Positions 1 to 7,883 of a DNA stretch of 64,000 nucleotides are shown in pieces. The translations under genes were made by a program, and so were the position numbers. This DNA is from PALSA-968 sp964387075 (GTDB lineage Bacteria > Bacteroidota > Bacteroidia > B-17B0 > Aurantibacillaceae): contig CAYLVB010000007.1 in the NCBI GenBank assembly GCA_964387075.1, positions 186,001 through 250,000 of the forward strand, in the 5' to 3' direction. Under the pieces are notes generated by a model. That model worked only from the letters and a program-made list of their open reading frames with translations. It ran no database searches and was not told where the DNA came from. The number at the start of each line of letters is the position of its first letter. Within the stretch, counting starts at the first letter, position 1.

Positions 1-429
1 GGTGATTATTCAAACAACAATTCCTCTTCGTTGCAAAATCCGGCGCACCAGTACGGCGATACAGGCAGTTACGTGGCGCAGCTTGTAGTGGTTTCTGATT
101 ATGGCTGCAAGGACTCAACCATCAGGATCGTTCGCATTGAGGATGATTACGCACTTTATATTCCCAACGCTTTCTCACCCAACAGCGATGGCACCAACGA
201 TGTGTTCAAAGCAGTAGGATCGGGCGTGAAGGAGTTCAAGCTCTTTATCTTCGACCGCTGGGGCAACCAGGTGTTCTTCTCCGACAAATTGGAGAAAGGA
301 TGGGATGGCCGCTACCAGGCCAAGGGAGAGGATATCGTGCAGGAAGATGTGTATGTTTGGAAGATCGAGGCCAAAACCACGAAGAACGAGAAAAAACAAC
401 TGGCCGGGGTGGTAAGCCTGCTGAAATAA
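1..429 (+). CDS. C-terminal end of a T9SS type B (CHU_C) surface protein, partial
   Basis: The reading frame is open from the first base of the window, so only the last about 142 residues of a larger protein are present. It begins in a PKD-like domain end (motif HQYGDTGSYVAQLVV, a typical PKD strand pattern) and then has the gliding-motility-associated C-terminal domain: YIPNAFSPNSDGTNDVF, FIFDRWGNQVF, GWDGRY and a final VVSLLK. In known members this domain is the type B signal recognised by the type IX secretion system and leads to surface attachment. The stop is at 427-429 and the next gene starts 31 bases later on the same strand. The family call is firm; the ligand or function of the missing N-terminal part cannot be judged. 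Confidence 0.9.
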   Translation, partial: GDYSNNNSSSLQNPAHQYGDTGSYVAQLVVVSDYGCKDSTIRIVRIEDDYALYIPNAFSPNSDGTNDVFKAVGSGVKEFKLFIFDRWGNQVFFSDKLEKGWDGRYQAKGEDIVQEDVYVWKIEAKTTKNEKKQLAGVVSLLK

Positions 430-460
430 GGCCAAGCGAATTTTTTCTTAATTTTAGTGC

Positions 461-1336
461 GTGATCAAGTACAACCCCAGAGATTGGTTCTCATTTGTTT
501 TCCGCTTTCATAAGGCGGATACCTTTCGCAAGCTATTGCCTTTGATCCTGATGAATTGCGCGTACGCCGCCGGTGTGGCTTACCTGGAACTGGGAGTGCT
601 GCACATTAAAAAGGAAAGCCACCTGGTGAATCTCACCATGCTGCACACTTTGCTGGGCCTGGTGATCTCTTTGCTTTTGGTATTCCGCACCAACACCGCA
701 TACGAGCGCTGGTGGGAGGGAAGAAAATTATGGGGCAGCCTGGTGAACTCGAGCCGCAACATGGCCATTAAACTGGCGGCATTCCTGCCCGCAACCGAAA
801 AGAACGAGCGTGAATATTTTAAGAGAATGATTCCCGACTTCGCGGTGGCGCTCAAGAACCATTTGCGGAACGAGCACCTGCCTGAAGAATGGGAAACGCG
901 CCAAATGATCGATGGCACACCCGAAGAAGGCGTGCATATACCCAATAAATTCGCGGCAACTTTGGTAACAGAATTACAGGAACTGGTCAAAAAAGGAAAA
1001 CTGACCGAGAACCAAATGCTGCAGCTTAATCCCGAGATACAGAACTTTGCCGACGTATGCGGCGCCTGTGAACGCATCAAGAACACGCCCATACCTTTTT
1101 CTTACAGCGTGTTCCTCAAAAAATTCATTTTCTTTTACGTGATGACGCTACCCATCAGTTATTCCTTCAATCTCGGATATTGGGTAGTGCCTATAGTTGG
1201 ATTGTTCTTCTATGTATTGGCAAGTCTTGAACTTATTGCCGAAGAGATCGAAGACCCTTTTGGTACGGATGCGAATGACCTGCCTGTTGACGAGATCTGC
1301 AAGGGGATCAGGAAGTCGGTGCAGGAGATCCTATAA
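461..1336 (+). CDS. Bestrophin family (UPF0187/YneE-like) membrane channel protein
   Basis: A 291-aa protein starting at GTG 461. It carries the bestrophin signature RTNTAYERWWEGRKLWGSL followed by an asparagine-rich turn (VNSSRN) at about residues 73-97. Hydrophobic segments lie near residues 24-44, 55-75 and 213-250, and the end IEDPFGTDANDLPVDEIC matches the acidic IEDPFG motif of the family. Bacterial bestrophins are pentameric inner-membrane ion channels; selectivity cannot be predicted here. The gene is convergent with the DUF4142 gene, with only four bases between the two stops. No ATG fits better: the next in-frame methionine lies after the first transmembrane segment. Confidence 0.9.
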   Translation: MIKYNPRDWFSFVFRFHKADTFRKLLPLILMNCAYAAGVAYLELGVLHIKKESHLVNLTMLHTLLGLVISLLLVFRTNTAYERWWEGRKLWGSLVNSSRNMAIKLAAFLPATEKNEREYFKRMIPDFAVALKNHLRNEHLPEEWETRQMIDGTPEEGVHIPNKFAATLVTELQELVKKGKLTENQMLQLNPEIQNFADVCGACERIKNTPIPFSYSVFLKKFIFFYVMTLPISYSFNLGYWVVPIVGLFFYVLASLELIAEEIEDPFGTDANDLPVDEICKGIRKSVQEIL

Positions 1337-1340
1337 GGAT

Positions 1341-1835
1341 CTACTTCTTGGTATTCCGGGCAACCTCTTTCCACATGGCCAGGTGTTTCTCCAGTGCAGG
1401 AAGTTTATCGGCAGCCCATTTTTTCACATCCGCGTCGCTTCCCTCCTTCGCTTCCCTTTTGAATAGCTTGATGGCCTTCTCATGATCCTTCACCATACAC
1501 TTCGGATATTTTTTATCGAACTTATCACTCTTCATTTTCGTGATCGCGTCGCATTTCTTTTGTCGATCATTATCAAGCATAGCGGGCAAGGAAACATTCT
1601 TTTTGGCCGCCAGCGCCTTTAATTCCTGATAGGCCGCGGAATGATCTTCCACCATTTGTGCCGCATGACTTTTTACTTGAGGTCTTAGCGCGCGGGTTGC
1701 CGCCAGTTTACCCAACATCACTTCCGAGATATTATCCTCGGCCGCCTTTTTCATGAATTTTTTATCTTTCTCGCTCACTTGCGAAAAACACGGACAAACA
1801 ACAAACACTAAAATTGAAAGTATGAGTTTTTTCAT
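1341..1835 (-). CDS. DUF4142 domain protein, exported
   Basis: A 164-aa protein with an N-terminal signal peptide (MKKLILSILVFVVCPCFSQ, cleavage likely after FSQ). The rest is a DUF4142 four-helix domain: KFMKKAAEDNISEVMLGKLA, then VKSHAAQMVEDHSAAYQEL with the conserved Val-Lys and Asp-His pair, and a final helix ending in HLAMWKEVARNTKK. DUF4142 proteins are ferritin-like helical bundles of unknown function, common in the Bacteroidota periplasm. A paralog lies at 4395-4895, and the C-terminal HLxxWKEV motif is shared by both. No convincing -33/-7 pair is seen upstream. Confidence 0.88.
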   Translation of the reverse strand: MKKLILSILVFVVCPCFSQVSEKDKKFMKKAAEDNISEVMLGKLAATRALRPQVKSHAAQMVEDHSAAYQELKALAAKKNVSLPAMLDNDRQKKCDAITKMKSDKFDKKYPKCMVKDHEKAIKLFKREAKEGSDADVKKWAADKLPALEKHLAMWKEVARNTKK

Positions 1836-1919
1836 TTTTCGGGAATTTGGACCCTGAAATTAGTTCAAGTATGCACAGGCTATTTTCACTTTCGGCCAAC
1901 TCCCCTTTTCCATAGCCAC

Positions 1920-1966
1920 AAAAGCAAACGGCAAAGCCGGAAACCTTGCGGATCCGGTTTGCTTTT
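1920..1966 (-). terminator. Hairpin terminator for the DUF6799 pair
   Basis: Perfect 10-bp arms AAAAGCAAAC (1920-1929) and GTTTGCTTTT (957-966 of that kilobase, i.e. 1957-1966) with a 27-base loop. On the minus strand the hairpin follows the stop at 1982 and ends in a T-run, as expected for an intrinsic terminator; the arms are symmetric, so it could work in both directions. Confidence 0.55.
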
Positions 1967-1981
1967 AAATTCTATTAGATC

Positions 1982-2284
1982 CTATAATTTAACTTTCTTA
2001 AAGCTTGTAGGGTTCGTGCTGATATTTCCTTCCTTATCCACGTACTCCCCTTCCTTCAAAACATGAAGCGTACCATCCTTCTTAATGACCGTACCATCTG
2101 TTTTGATCTGTGTTCCGTCGGGCAGCATGATGTTCACCCGGATGGGTTCCTCCTGGAACACCACACGCATCATCCCGTCCTTCATTTTGGCGCAATACCT
2201 CTCGCCCTGTTTCCGCCCCCCGTCATCCGCATACACGTGGTATGCAAAGACGACGGAGAGCAAACCAACAACCAACTTTCTCAT
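1982..2284 (-). CDS. DUF6799 domain protein, exported (copy 1)
   Basis: A 100-aa protein with signal peptide MRKLVVGLLSVVFAYHVYA. The mature part is one DUF6799 module: GERYCAKMKDGMMRVVF, LPDGTQIKTDGTVIKKDG and a closing VLKEGEYVDKEGN. In family terms this is a short beta-rich repeat of the type 'YCA-DG-hyd... DGT.I..DGTV..KDG...LKEG'; its role is unknown. The start lies nine bases after the stop of the next DUF6799 gene, so the two are surely co-transcribed. This copy is the most diverged of the three in the window: the final Cys of LKEGQC is Glu here and MRVVFQEEP replaces the usual LYVxHDG. Confidence 0.85.
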   Translation of the reverse strand: MRKLVVGLLSVVFAYHVYADDGGRKQGERYCAKMKDGMMRVVFQEEPIRVNIMLPDGTQIKTDGTVIKKDGTLHVLKEGEYVDKEGNISTNPTSFKKVKL

Positions 2285-2293
2285 TTAACCCAA

Positions 2294-2641
2294 TTATTTT
2301 TTATCCGGAACGATAGGGGCATCGTTCTTCTCGTTGTCTTTCGGAGTCTCGTTCCAGGGATCGATATTTCCCTCCACGTTCACACACTGACCTTCTTTCA
2401 AAACCGTTACGGTTCCGTCCTTTTTATGCACGGTGGCGTCGGTATGAATAATGGTACCGTTATCCAGTTTCACGTCTTCGGTCATCCTGGTTCCGTTATG
2501 TGTTACATATAACAGCCCGTCTTTGAACTCGGCACAATATTTATCGGGGTCTACACCCTTTCTCTCGTCGTTTCCTGACATACCTGTAAATGCAAGACCT
2601 GCAATTGCCAGTGCTAAAAACATCTTTTTCATAATTCTCAT
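2294..2641 (-). CDS. DUF6799 domain protein, exported (copy 2)
   Basis: A 115-aa protein; ATG 2641 is used, with ATG 2632 (MKKMFLALAIAG) an equally good start. A signal peptide is followed by a DUF6799 module with PDKYCAEFKDGLLYVTHNG, the repeat IIHTDATVHKKDGTVTVLK, and EGQCVNVEGN. A charged tail (NETPKDNEKNDAPIVPDKK) ends the protein. It is first in a two-gene operon with copy 1 and resembles copy 3 (5489-5794) more than copy 1: YCAEFKxGxLYVxHxG, EDVKLxNGxxIHTDA and QCxNVxGN are common to both. Function unknown. Confidence 0.85.
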   Translation of the reverse strand: MRIMKKMFLALAIAGLAFTGMSGNDERKGVDPDKYCAEFKDGLLYVTHNGTRMTEDVKLDNGTIIHTDATVHKKDGTVTVLKEGQCVNVEGNIDPWNETPKDNEKNDAPIVPDKK

Positions 2642-2687
2642 TTTTTAATTTCTACTTCCGGAATCACCCGGTTATGCTTTTCTGTTA

Positions 2688-2695
2688 CAAAATTA
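2688..2695 (-). promoter_or_regulatory. Possible -7 box for the DUF6799 pair
   Basis: On the minus strand the sequence reads TAATTTTG, a full match to the Bacteroidota -7 consensus TAnnTTTG, 46 bases before ATG 2641. No TTTG is seen at 19-21 bases upstream, so the call rests on the -7 box only. Confidence 0.4.
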
Positions 2696-2774
2696 GCCCC
2701 GCAAAAGGCCTGTTTTCTCTCAAAATCGTTAATGAGGCATCCCGGTTGTCTTAATAAGAAAAGAAAATAGCCGG

Positions 2775-2802
2775 TTGGGGCGCCCTTAATTTCTTATATT
2801 TG
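2775..2802 (+). promoter_or_regulatory. Promoter of the TPR gene (TTG-17-TATATTTG)
   Basis: TTG at 2775-2777 and TATATTTG at 2795-2802, 17 bases apart, 22 bases before ATG 2825. This fits the Bacteroidota -33/-7 arrangement. Confidence 0.55.
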
Positions 2803-2824
2803 TGTAACCCGCCATTTGTATTGA

Positions 2825-4384
2825 ATGTTCACGCGAAAGGTCATCCTGCTTTCATTTTTGTGCCTTACGCTTTTCGCTGTGGCGCAATCGCCCGATTCGC
2901 TTTTACGTGAATTGAAAAAGGCATCCACAGATACCGGGCGCATACGCCAGCTTAACCAACTCACCGATCTTTACATTGGCGATAAGAACGACTCGGCAAA
3001 ATATTTCAACCATCAGGCGCTGGAGATCTCCACCAAAAAACATCTCGAAAAATACAGTTTCGACGTGCATTACTTCAAAGCGCAGTTAGAAAAGCTTGAT
3101 GGAAAGTTCGACCGGGCTCATGCAACCCTGCTCTTTGCCTCACGCATCGCGCGCCTCAACGGCAACGATACCCAGGAAGCCAAAACACTGCGCCTGGCCG
3201 GCAGCATTTACGACGCGCAGAACCTGGAAAAAGAAGCCATTGAAAGTTATTTGAAGGCGCTGCAGATGTGTACCGTGAACAAAAATAAAAAAGGCATCCT
3301 GGCTTCGAACGTGGCGCTGGGTCTTTACTTCAAAAAACACAACGAAGCCACAAACGGGTTGAAATATTTCCTGGCTGCCAACAAACTGGCCGAAGAGATG
3401 CGCGATTCCTCCAACCTTTTCACCTGCATCATTAACCTGGGCACGCTCTATGAAGTTACAAACGACAAGATCAAGGCGCTGAACCTATACCGGAAAGCCC
3501 TGTTGATAAACGAAAATGACAATGACGATAACGGCAAAGCCATCAGCACTTTCAAGATCGGCCGGCTGTATTACGCTTTGGGTAAAAAAGACAGCGCCCG
3601 ATACTTCCTGAACCAGACCCTTGCGCTTCACCTGAAGAACAAGCAGGAGCGCGGGCTGATATTTGATTATGCTTACCTGGGCACTACCTACGAAGAGGAA
3701 GGTGATTTGCAAAAGGCCTACGAGAACTGGAACATGGCGCTGATGCTTGGAAGAAAATACAGCGACTCGGGGCGCGTGCACATGGTTTATTCCTACATGG
3801 CCGCCGCAGAGCAAAAAAGAGAGAAATTTCAGAAAGCGCTTGAGCTTTACCGCCTGAGCGTTGATTGGGCCCCGATGACCATTTCCAACGAAACCATGGT
3901 GGTGCTCTATAAAAAAATGGCTACTGCCTCTGAGAAATTGGGGCAATACAAACAGGCTTATGAATATATGTGCCTGTGTAAGATCTTCTCGGATTCTTCG
4001 CGCAACGTAAGCGAGATCAAGAAACAGACCGAGATGAAAATGAGCTACGAGTTCGACGAGGTACAGAAAAAACTGATGGCGGAGGCGGAGGCTAAAGAGA
4101 AAGAGAACCTGGAAAAACACGAAAAGCAACGACAACAAAGAAATCTTTTGATAACCGGGCTTGTGATCATTAGCCTGTTCTTTGGTCTTGCTGTTCGCAG
4201 CTACCGCATGAAACGCAAGGCCAATACTTTGCTTGAACTACAGAAACAGGAGATAGAGCGCCAGCGCAAAATAATGGAGGAAAAGAACGACGAGATCCTC
4301 GACAGTATACGCTACGCCAAAAAGATCCAACAATCGCTGTTACCGACCGAGAAATACATAAGTAAATTCCTGAAGCGGCGATAG
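2825..4384 (+). CDS. TPR protein with transmembrane helix and SpoIIE-type linker, phosphatase domain absent
   Basis: A 519-aa protein with signal peptide MFTRKVILLSFLCLTLFAVAQ, then about eight tetratricopeptide repeats (roughly residues 30-400), a transmembrane helix (LLITGLVIISLFFGLAV, about 440-456) and a coiled coil. It ends with EILDSIRYAKKIQQSLLPTE and KYISKFLKRR. That last motif is the linker that, in Bacteroidota TPR sensor proteins, directly precedes a PP2C/SpoIIE phosphatase domain. Here a TAG stop follows at once, so the protein has the sensor and transmitter parts but no catalytic domain. The downstream bases to 4395 hold no continuation, and a DUF4142 gene comes in from the other strand. 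It may be a real short form (such endings do occur) or an eroded gene. Confidence 0.85.
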   Translation: MFTRKVILLSFLCLTLFAVAQSPDSLLRELKKASTDTGRIRQLNQLTDLYIGDKNDSAKYFNHQALEISTKKHLEKYSFDVHYFKAQLEKLDGKFDRAHATLLFASRIARLNGNDTQEAKTLRLAGSIYDAQNLEKEAIESYLKALQMCTVNKNKKGILASNVALGLYFKKHNEATNGLKYFLAANKLAEEMRDSSNLFTCIINLGTLYEVTNDKIKALNLYRKALLINENDNDDNGKAISTFKIGRLYYALGKKDSARYFLNQTLALHLKNKQERGLIFDYAYLGTTYEEEGDLQKAYENWNMALMLGRKYSDSGRVHMVYSYMAAAEQKREKFQKALELYRLSVDWAPMTISNETMVVLYKKMATASEKLGQYKQAYEYMCLCKIFSDSSRNVSEIKKQTEMKMSYEFDEVQKKLMAEAEAKEKENLEKHEKQRQQRNLLITGLVIISLFFGLAVRSYRMKRKANTLLELQKQEIERQRKIMEEKNDEILDSIRYAKKIQQSLLPTEKYISKFLKRR

Positions 4385-4394
4385 GGAGGATCCA

Positions 4395-4895
4395 TCAACC
4401 CTTCACTATCTTGCGAACCTCTTTCCAGGCTTGCAAATGCTCTTTAAGCGTACTAACGTGCGCCGCAGCCCACGCTCTTAGCTCCGCGTCGCGTCCGCTC
4501 TTTGCCTCTTTGTTGAACAGGCGGATATAGTTTTCAAGCAGCAGGATCATATAGCTCACATATTTTTTGTCGAACTTCCGTTCGGCCAAATAAGAAAGCT
4601 TATCGTATTTACTTTGTTTTCTTTCACCAAGGGCGATTGGGAGTACAATGTTCTTTTTACGTGCCAGCAATTGCAGCGTGTCAACCACCCGGCTGTGGTA
4701 TTTCGCCGTTTCGGTGCCGCCGGTCACCACGGCTGGCGTTGTTGTGTTTGCCATCGATAAAAGTCCGAGTTTAACTTCCATGAGGCTGGTCTCGGCGGCT
4801 TCGCGGGCAAATTTCCGGTCTCTTTTGGCCGGTGTTTGCGCATTTGACATGCAACAGCATCCCAGCGCAATCAGTAGTAGCCATATCGATCTCAT
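4395..4895 (-). CDS. DUF4142 domain protein, exported (second copy)
   Basis: Start set at ATG 4895, which gives a clean signal peptide (MRSIWLLLIALGCCCMSNAQ) and an AGGAAG about four bases upstream; a longer frame to 4982 adds a basic leader that would hide the signal. The 166-aa product has the DUF4142 pattern: KFAREAAETSLMEVKLGLLS, LQLLARKKNIVLP and a final HLQAWKEVRKIVKG. The conserved Asp-His of the middle helix is replaced by a Thr/Lys/Tyr-rich stretch, so it is more diverged than the copy at 1341-1835. It lies 25 bases downstream of a small reading frame on the same strand. Confidence 0.83.
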   Translation of the reverse strand: MRSIWLLLIALGCCCMSNAQTPAKRDRKFAREAAETSLMEVKLGLLSMANTTTPAVVTGGTETAKYHSRVVDTLQLLARKKNIVLPIALGERKQSKYDKLSYLAERKFDKKYVSYMILLLENYIRLFNKEAKSGRDAELRAWAAAHVSTLKEHLQAWKEVRKIVKG

Positions 4896-4920
4896 GTGCT
4901 TCCTTTTTTTAGTCAATACC

Positions 4921-5112
4921 CTAAGCGGCAGGCGGTAGTTCCTGGTTGCACGCATCGTCCGGGAGCGCCTCTTCTGCACCATCGCCTATGCGGGGATCTT
5001 TTTCGGCTTTCTTCTTAAAGTTCGGGGTCCTTCTAACGCCATCGGCGTTGCCCGGCATGCGAGAGAATACGCAGCGGCCATCTTCCAACATCACCAAAAA
5101 TATCTTGCTCAT
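4921..5112 (-). CDS. Small hypothetical protein
   Basis: A 63-aa frame starting with ATG 5112, preceded by AAAGGA seven bases upstream and by a TAATTTTA (-7-like, 5135-5142, minus strand) further up. The product (MSKIFLVMLEDGRCVFSRMP...) is hydrophobic then polar, with a basic KKKAEKD patch and an acidic tail, and matches nothing I recognise. It could be the first gene of an operon with the DUF4142 gene 25 bases downstream. Evidence for translation is only the start context, so confidence is moderate to low. Confidence 0.42.
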   Translation of the reverse strand: MSKIFLVMLEDGRCVFSRMPGNADGVRRTPNFKKKAEKDPRIGDGAEEALPDDACNQELPPAA

Positions 5113-5488
5113 ATTTTTCCTTTCATTGTTACGATAAAATTACAACCTCCCGGAGCGTGTTTGCCTGCTTCTTCGTTAACGACAGGCCTTAGAGCCTCAA
5201 TGGCTCATATAGAATAGACCAAATCGGCGCGGGGGTTTTCAGCCCCCCTAAAACCCGTCCTGCGGTCAAAAGAACACCTTACATCCATCATCCTCATTTG
5301 CGGACTCTGATATTCAGCGATTTGGATCCTTCGTTCGCGAAACAATACATTGACAGCGCCTTCTAAAGGAAAATGAAAGGCCCGAACGAATCGAATATCG
5401 CCCGGGCCCTTCTTATCACAATAATCTACATGGTCCTTTAACCAGACAATAGATCTCAAATCGCGCATCGAAAAACAACGCTTCTTTC
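5113..5488. other. Intergenic region with two hairpins, no convincing gene
   Basis: 376 bases between the small hypothetical gene and the third DUF6799 gene. It holds a G5/C6 hairpin (GGGGGTTTTCAGCCCCCC, 5231-5248) and the terminator-like hairpin at 5379-5408. An 87-codon minus-strand frame (5205-5468) has no ribosome-binding site, an unusual composition and crosses both hairpins, so I do not call it. Confidence 0.6.
5371..5408 (-). terminator. Terminator-like hairpin after DUF6799 copy 3
   Basis: Arms GGCCCG (5379-5384) and CGGGCC (5403-5408), flanked on the minus-strand downstream side by TTTCATTTT. It lies 81 bases past the stop of the 5489-5794 gene. Confidence 0.4.
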
Positions 5489-5794
5489 TTACTTAGTGGT
5501 TACAGGCTCTTCTTTAGTACCTTCCAGATTGCCATCTACGTTTATACATTGGTCGGGTTTCATAACAATGAACCTGTCCTTTGTCTCTATTACCGCGTCG
5601 GTATGAATTACGTTCCCGTTGCCGAGTTTAACGTCCTTTTCCATTTTTACTCCGTCGTGCAGCACATACAGTACGCCGTTCTTGAACTCAGCGCAATATT
5701 TACCCGGCTCGGCGTTCTCTTTATGCACATTTTCCTGTGCAAAGCCTCCCATACTAAAAGCTGAGATGGCTATGATCCAAAAAATCTTTTTCAT
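5489..5794 (-). CDS. DUF6799 domain protein, exported (copy 3)
   Basis: A 101-aa protein: signal peptide MKKIFWIIAISAFSMGGFAQ, then PGKYCAEFKNGVLYVLHDG, a middle EKDVKLGNGNVIHTDAVIE and a final VMKPDQCINVDGN. It is closest to copy 2 at 2294-2641. Being upstream of a DUF4142 gene on the same strand (with the small frame between), it repeats the DUF6799-DUF4142 order seen at 2641-1341, which suggests that the two-gene set was duplicated around the TPR gene. Function unknown; an envelope role is inferred from the signal peptide only. Confidence 0.85.
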   Translation of the reverse strand: MKKIFWIIAISAFSMGGFAQENVHKENAEPGKYCAEFKNGVLYVLHDGVKMEKDVKLGNGNVIHTDAVIETKDRFIVMKPDQCINVDGNLEGTKEEPVTTK

Positions 5795-5852
5795 GTTTTC
5801 TTATTTTTTTAATGGAAGTCTTGGGATGGCCCTTCCGTTCTTAATTCTTACA

Positions 5853-5860
5853 CAAAGTTA
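5853..5860 (-). promoter_or_regulatory. Possible -7 box for DUF6799 copy 3
   Basis: Minus-strand TAACTTTG, a full match to TAnnTTTG, 58 bases before ATG 5794. No clear -33 element. Confidence 0.4.
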
Positions 5861-6014
5861 CCGCCACACGCAGGGGTCTTATAGTTTTATTCGTTAATGA
5901 CCCCGCTATCTTGCCCGAAACAAGCCCCGGGATAGCCGTACCGAACTCCCTTTCATGTAGCTGATTTTCAATTGAATTTTTGGGGCTAAATGCTTGGAAA
6001 TAAATATGGTTTTA

Positions 6015-6044
6015 TTTGTAAAAAATACTATTTTTAGACCTTTG
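6015..6044 (+). promoter_or_regulatory. Promoter of the 2-oxoacid oxidoreductase operon
   Basis: TTTG at 6015-6018 and GACCTTTG at 6037-6044 with 18 bases between; the -7 box matches TAnnTTTG except for the first base. ATG 6072 follows 28 bases later. Confidence 0.45.
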
Positions 6045-6071
6045 CAGATTAGACCGACTTAAAGAGAAATT

Positions 6072-7883
6072 ATGAAGCCTACAGACTTTAAAAACCCCGA
6101 GTATTACCACAAAGTTGTTGACTGCCAGCACGCCTGCCCGGCGCACACACCCGTGCCCGAGTACATTCGCCTGATAGCCGCCGGTGAATATACCGCCGCT
6201 TATATGATCAACTGGGACAGCAACGTGTTCCCGGGAGTTCTTGGCCGTACCTGCGATCGCCCCTGCGAACCGGCCTGCCGACGTGGACGTGTGGAAGAAG
6301 AACCCGTAGCCATTTGCCGACTGAAACGTGTTGCCGCAGATAATAAGAACATTGATGATGTAAAAGCACTGATGCCTAAGGGCCCTTTTAAACCCAACGG
6401 TAAAAAAATTGCATTGGTAGGCGCCGGCCCCGCTTCTTTAACTGTGGCGCGCGACTTAGCTCCTATTGGTTACGAGATACATTTATTTGACGAATTAGCG
6501 AAAGGCGGCGGATTCATGCGCAGCCAGATTCCTTCGTTCCGCTTGCCCGAGCAGGTGTTGAACGACGAGGTGAACTATATTTTAGACCTGGGTATCAAAC
6601 AGCACTTCAATCACTACGTAAAAAGTTTAAAGGAACTTCTTGCACAGGATTACGACGCCGTGTTCGTTGGCTCCGGCGCTCCTTTGGGCCGCGATCTTCC
6701 GGATCTTCCCGGGCGTAAAGAAGGCGATGCAAATATTCACATCGGTATCAACTGGCTGGCTAGTGTTGCTTTTGAGCATACGACCAGGATCGGTAAAAAA
6801 GTTATTGTGCTCGGTGGCGGTAACACTGCTATGGATTGCTGCCGCACTTCACGTCGCTTAGGCGGAGAAGAAGTAAAAGTAATTGTGCGCTCGCCTTTCG
6901 CAGAAATGAAAGCTTCTCCATGGGAGAAAGAAGACGCCATTCACGAAGATATTCCAATCATCGATAACCACGTGCCCAAATCTTTTGTTGTTGAGAACGG
7001 CAAACTGAAAGGAATGATGTTTGAAAAAGTACAGGCCGTGTACGAGAACGGAAAACGCAAACTCGTTCCCGTGGGCGGACCCGATGTTTTTTATGAAGCA
7101 GACGATGTTCTTTGCGCTATCGGGCAGGAAAATGCTTTCCCCTGGATAGAACGCGACATCGATATTCAATTTGATAAATGGAACATGCCCGTGGTGAACG
7201 AAACCACGTTCCAGTCGACCAACAAAAAAGTTTTCTTTGGTGGCGACGCCGCATTTGGCCCCAAGAACGTAATTACCGCCGTAGCGCATGGTCACCAGGC
7301 CGCTATCTCTATGCATTTACATTGCATGGGAATGGATCTTGTGGCAGATCGCCCGGCCCCGCACGTAAACCTCATTCACATGAAAATGGGCATTCACGAG
7401 TGGGCTTACGACAGCGAAGTAGAACCGGATCTGCGTTATGCGGTTCCTCAAGCGGATAAAAAATTAACGCTCAGCAACCGCATGAAAGAAGTGGAGCTTG
7501 GTTTTGATCTGCCCACCGCTTTCAAAGAAGCCGAGCGTTGTTTGAATTGCGATGTGCAAACCGTTTTCACCGAAAGTAAATGCATTGAGTGCGATGCCTG
7601 CATGGATATTTGTCCCACAGCCTGCATCACCTTCACCGAGAATATTGAGACCGAAGAGGAGATGCGCAAACACTTAAAAGCGCCTGCCACGAATTTAACG
7701 CAGGACCTTTTAGTGAGCGACGTGCTTCCCGGAACAAAACGTGTGATGGTGAAGGACGAGAACGTTTGTCTCCATTGCGGTCTGTGCGCCGAGCGTTGCC
7801 CTACAAGCGCGTGGGATATGCAGAAATTTTTCTATAACGTAACTAAAGCAGGTAAGATATGTCAGGAACCGGTTCTAAAGTAA
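6072..7883 (+). CDS. GltD-like NAD(P)H/FAD oxidoreductase fused to ferredoxin domain, 2-oxoacid oxidoreductase partner
   Basis: A 603-aa protein. The N-terminus has the Cys-rich [4Fe-4S] domain of glutamate-synthase small-subunit relatives (CQHACPAHTPVPEYI, then CDRPCEPACRRG). The FAD-binding loop is GAGPASLTVARDL (about residue 116), the NAD(P)-binding loop is GGGNTAMDCCRTSRRLGG (about 247) and a second FAD motif is FFGGDAAFGPKNVITAVAHG. The C-terminal about 110 residues hold two 4Fe-4S motifs, CIECDACMDICP and CLHCGLCAERCP. Its stop overlaps the start of the alpha subunit gene by 25 bases. The likely role is to move electrons between the oxidoreductase clusters and NAD(P)H; direction and cofactor are inferred. 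Confidence in the family is high, but GltD itself is excluded because no large glutamate-synthase subunit is nearby. Confidence 0.88.
   Translation: MKPTDFKNPEYYHKVVDCQHACPAHTPVPEYIRLIAAGEYTAAYMINWDSNVFPGVLGRTCDRPCEPACRRGRVEEEPVAICRLKRVAADNKNIDDVKALMPKGPFKPNGKKIALVGAGPASLTVARDLAPIGYEIHLFDELAKGGGFMRSQIPSFRLPEQVLNDEVNYILDLGIKQHFNHYVKSLKELLAQDYDAVFVGSGAPLGRDLPDLPGRKEGDANIHIGINWLASVAFEHTTRIGKKVIVLGGGNTAMDCCRTSRRLGGEEVKVIVRSPFAEMKASPWEKEDAIHEDIPIIDNHVPKSFVVENGKLKGMMFEKVQAVYENGKRKLVPVGGPDVFYEADDVLCAIGQENAFPWIERDIDIQFDKWNMPVVNETTFQSTNKKVFFGGDAAFGPKNVITAVAHGHQAAISMHLHCMGMDLVADRPAPHVNLIHMKMGIHEWAYDSEVEPDLRYAVPQADKKLTLSNRMKEVELGFDLPTAFKEAERCLNCDVQTVFTESKCIECDACMDICPTACITFTENIETEEEMRKHLKAPATNLTQDLLVSDVLPGTKRVMVKDENVCLHCGLCAERCPTSAWDMQKFFYNVTKAGKICQEPVLK

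Noticed and set aside
5205..5468. 87-codon minus-strand frame
   Set aside because: No ribosome-binding site, crosses two hairpins, and residue mix is not protein-like.
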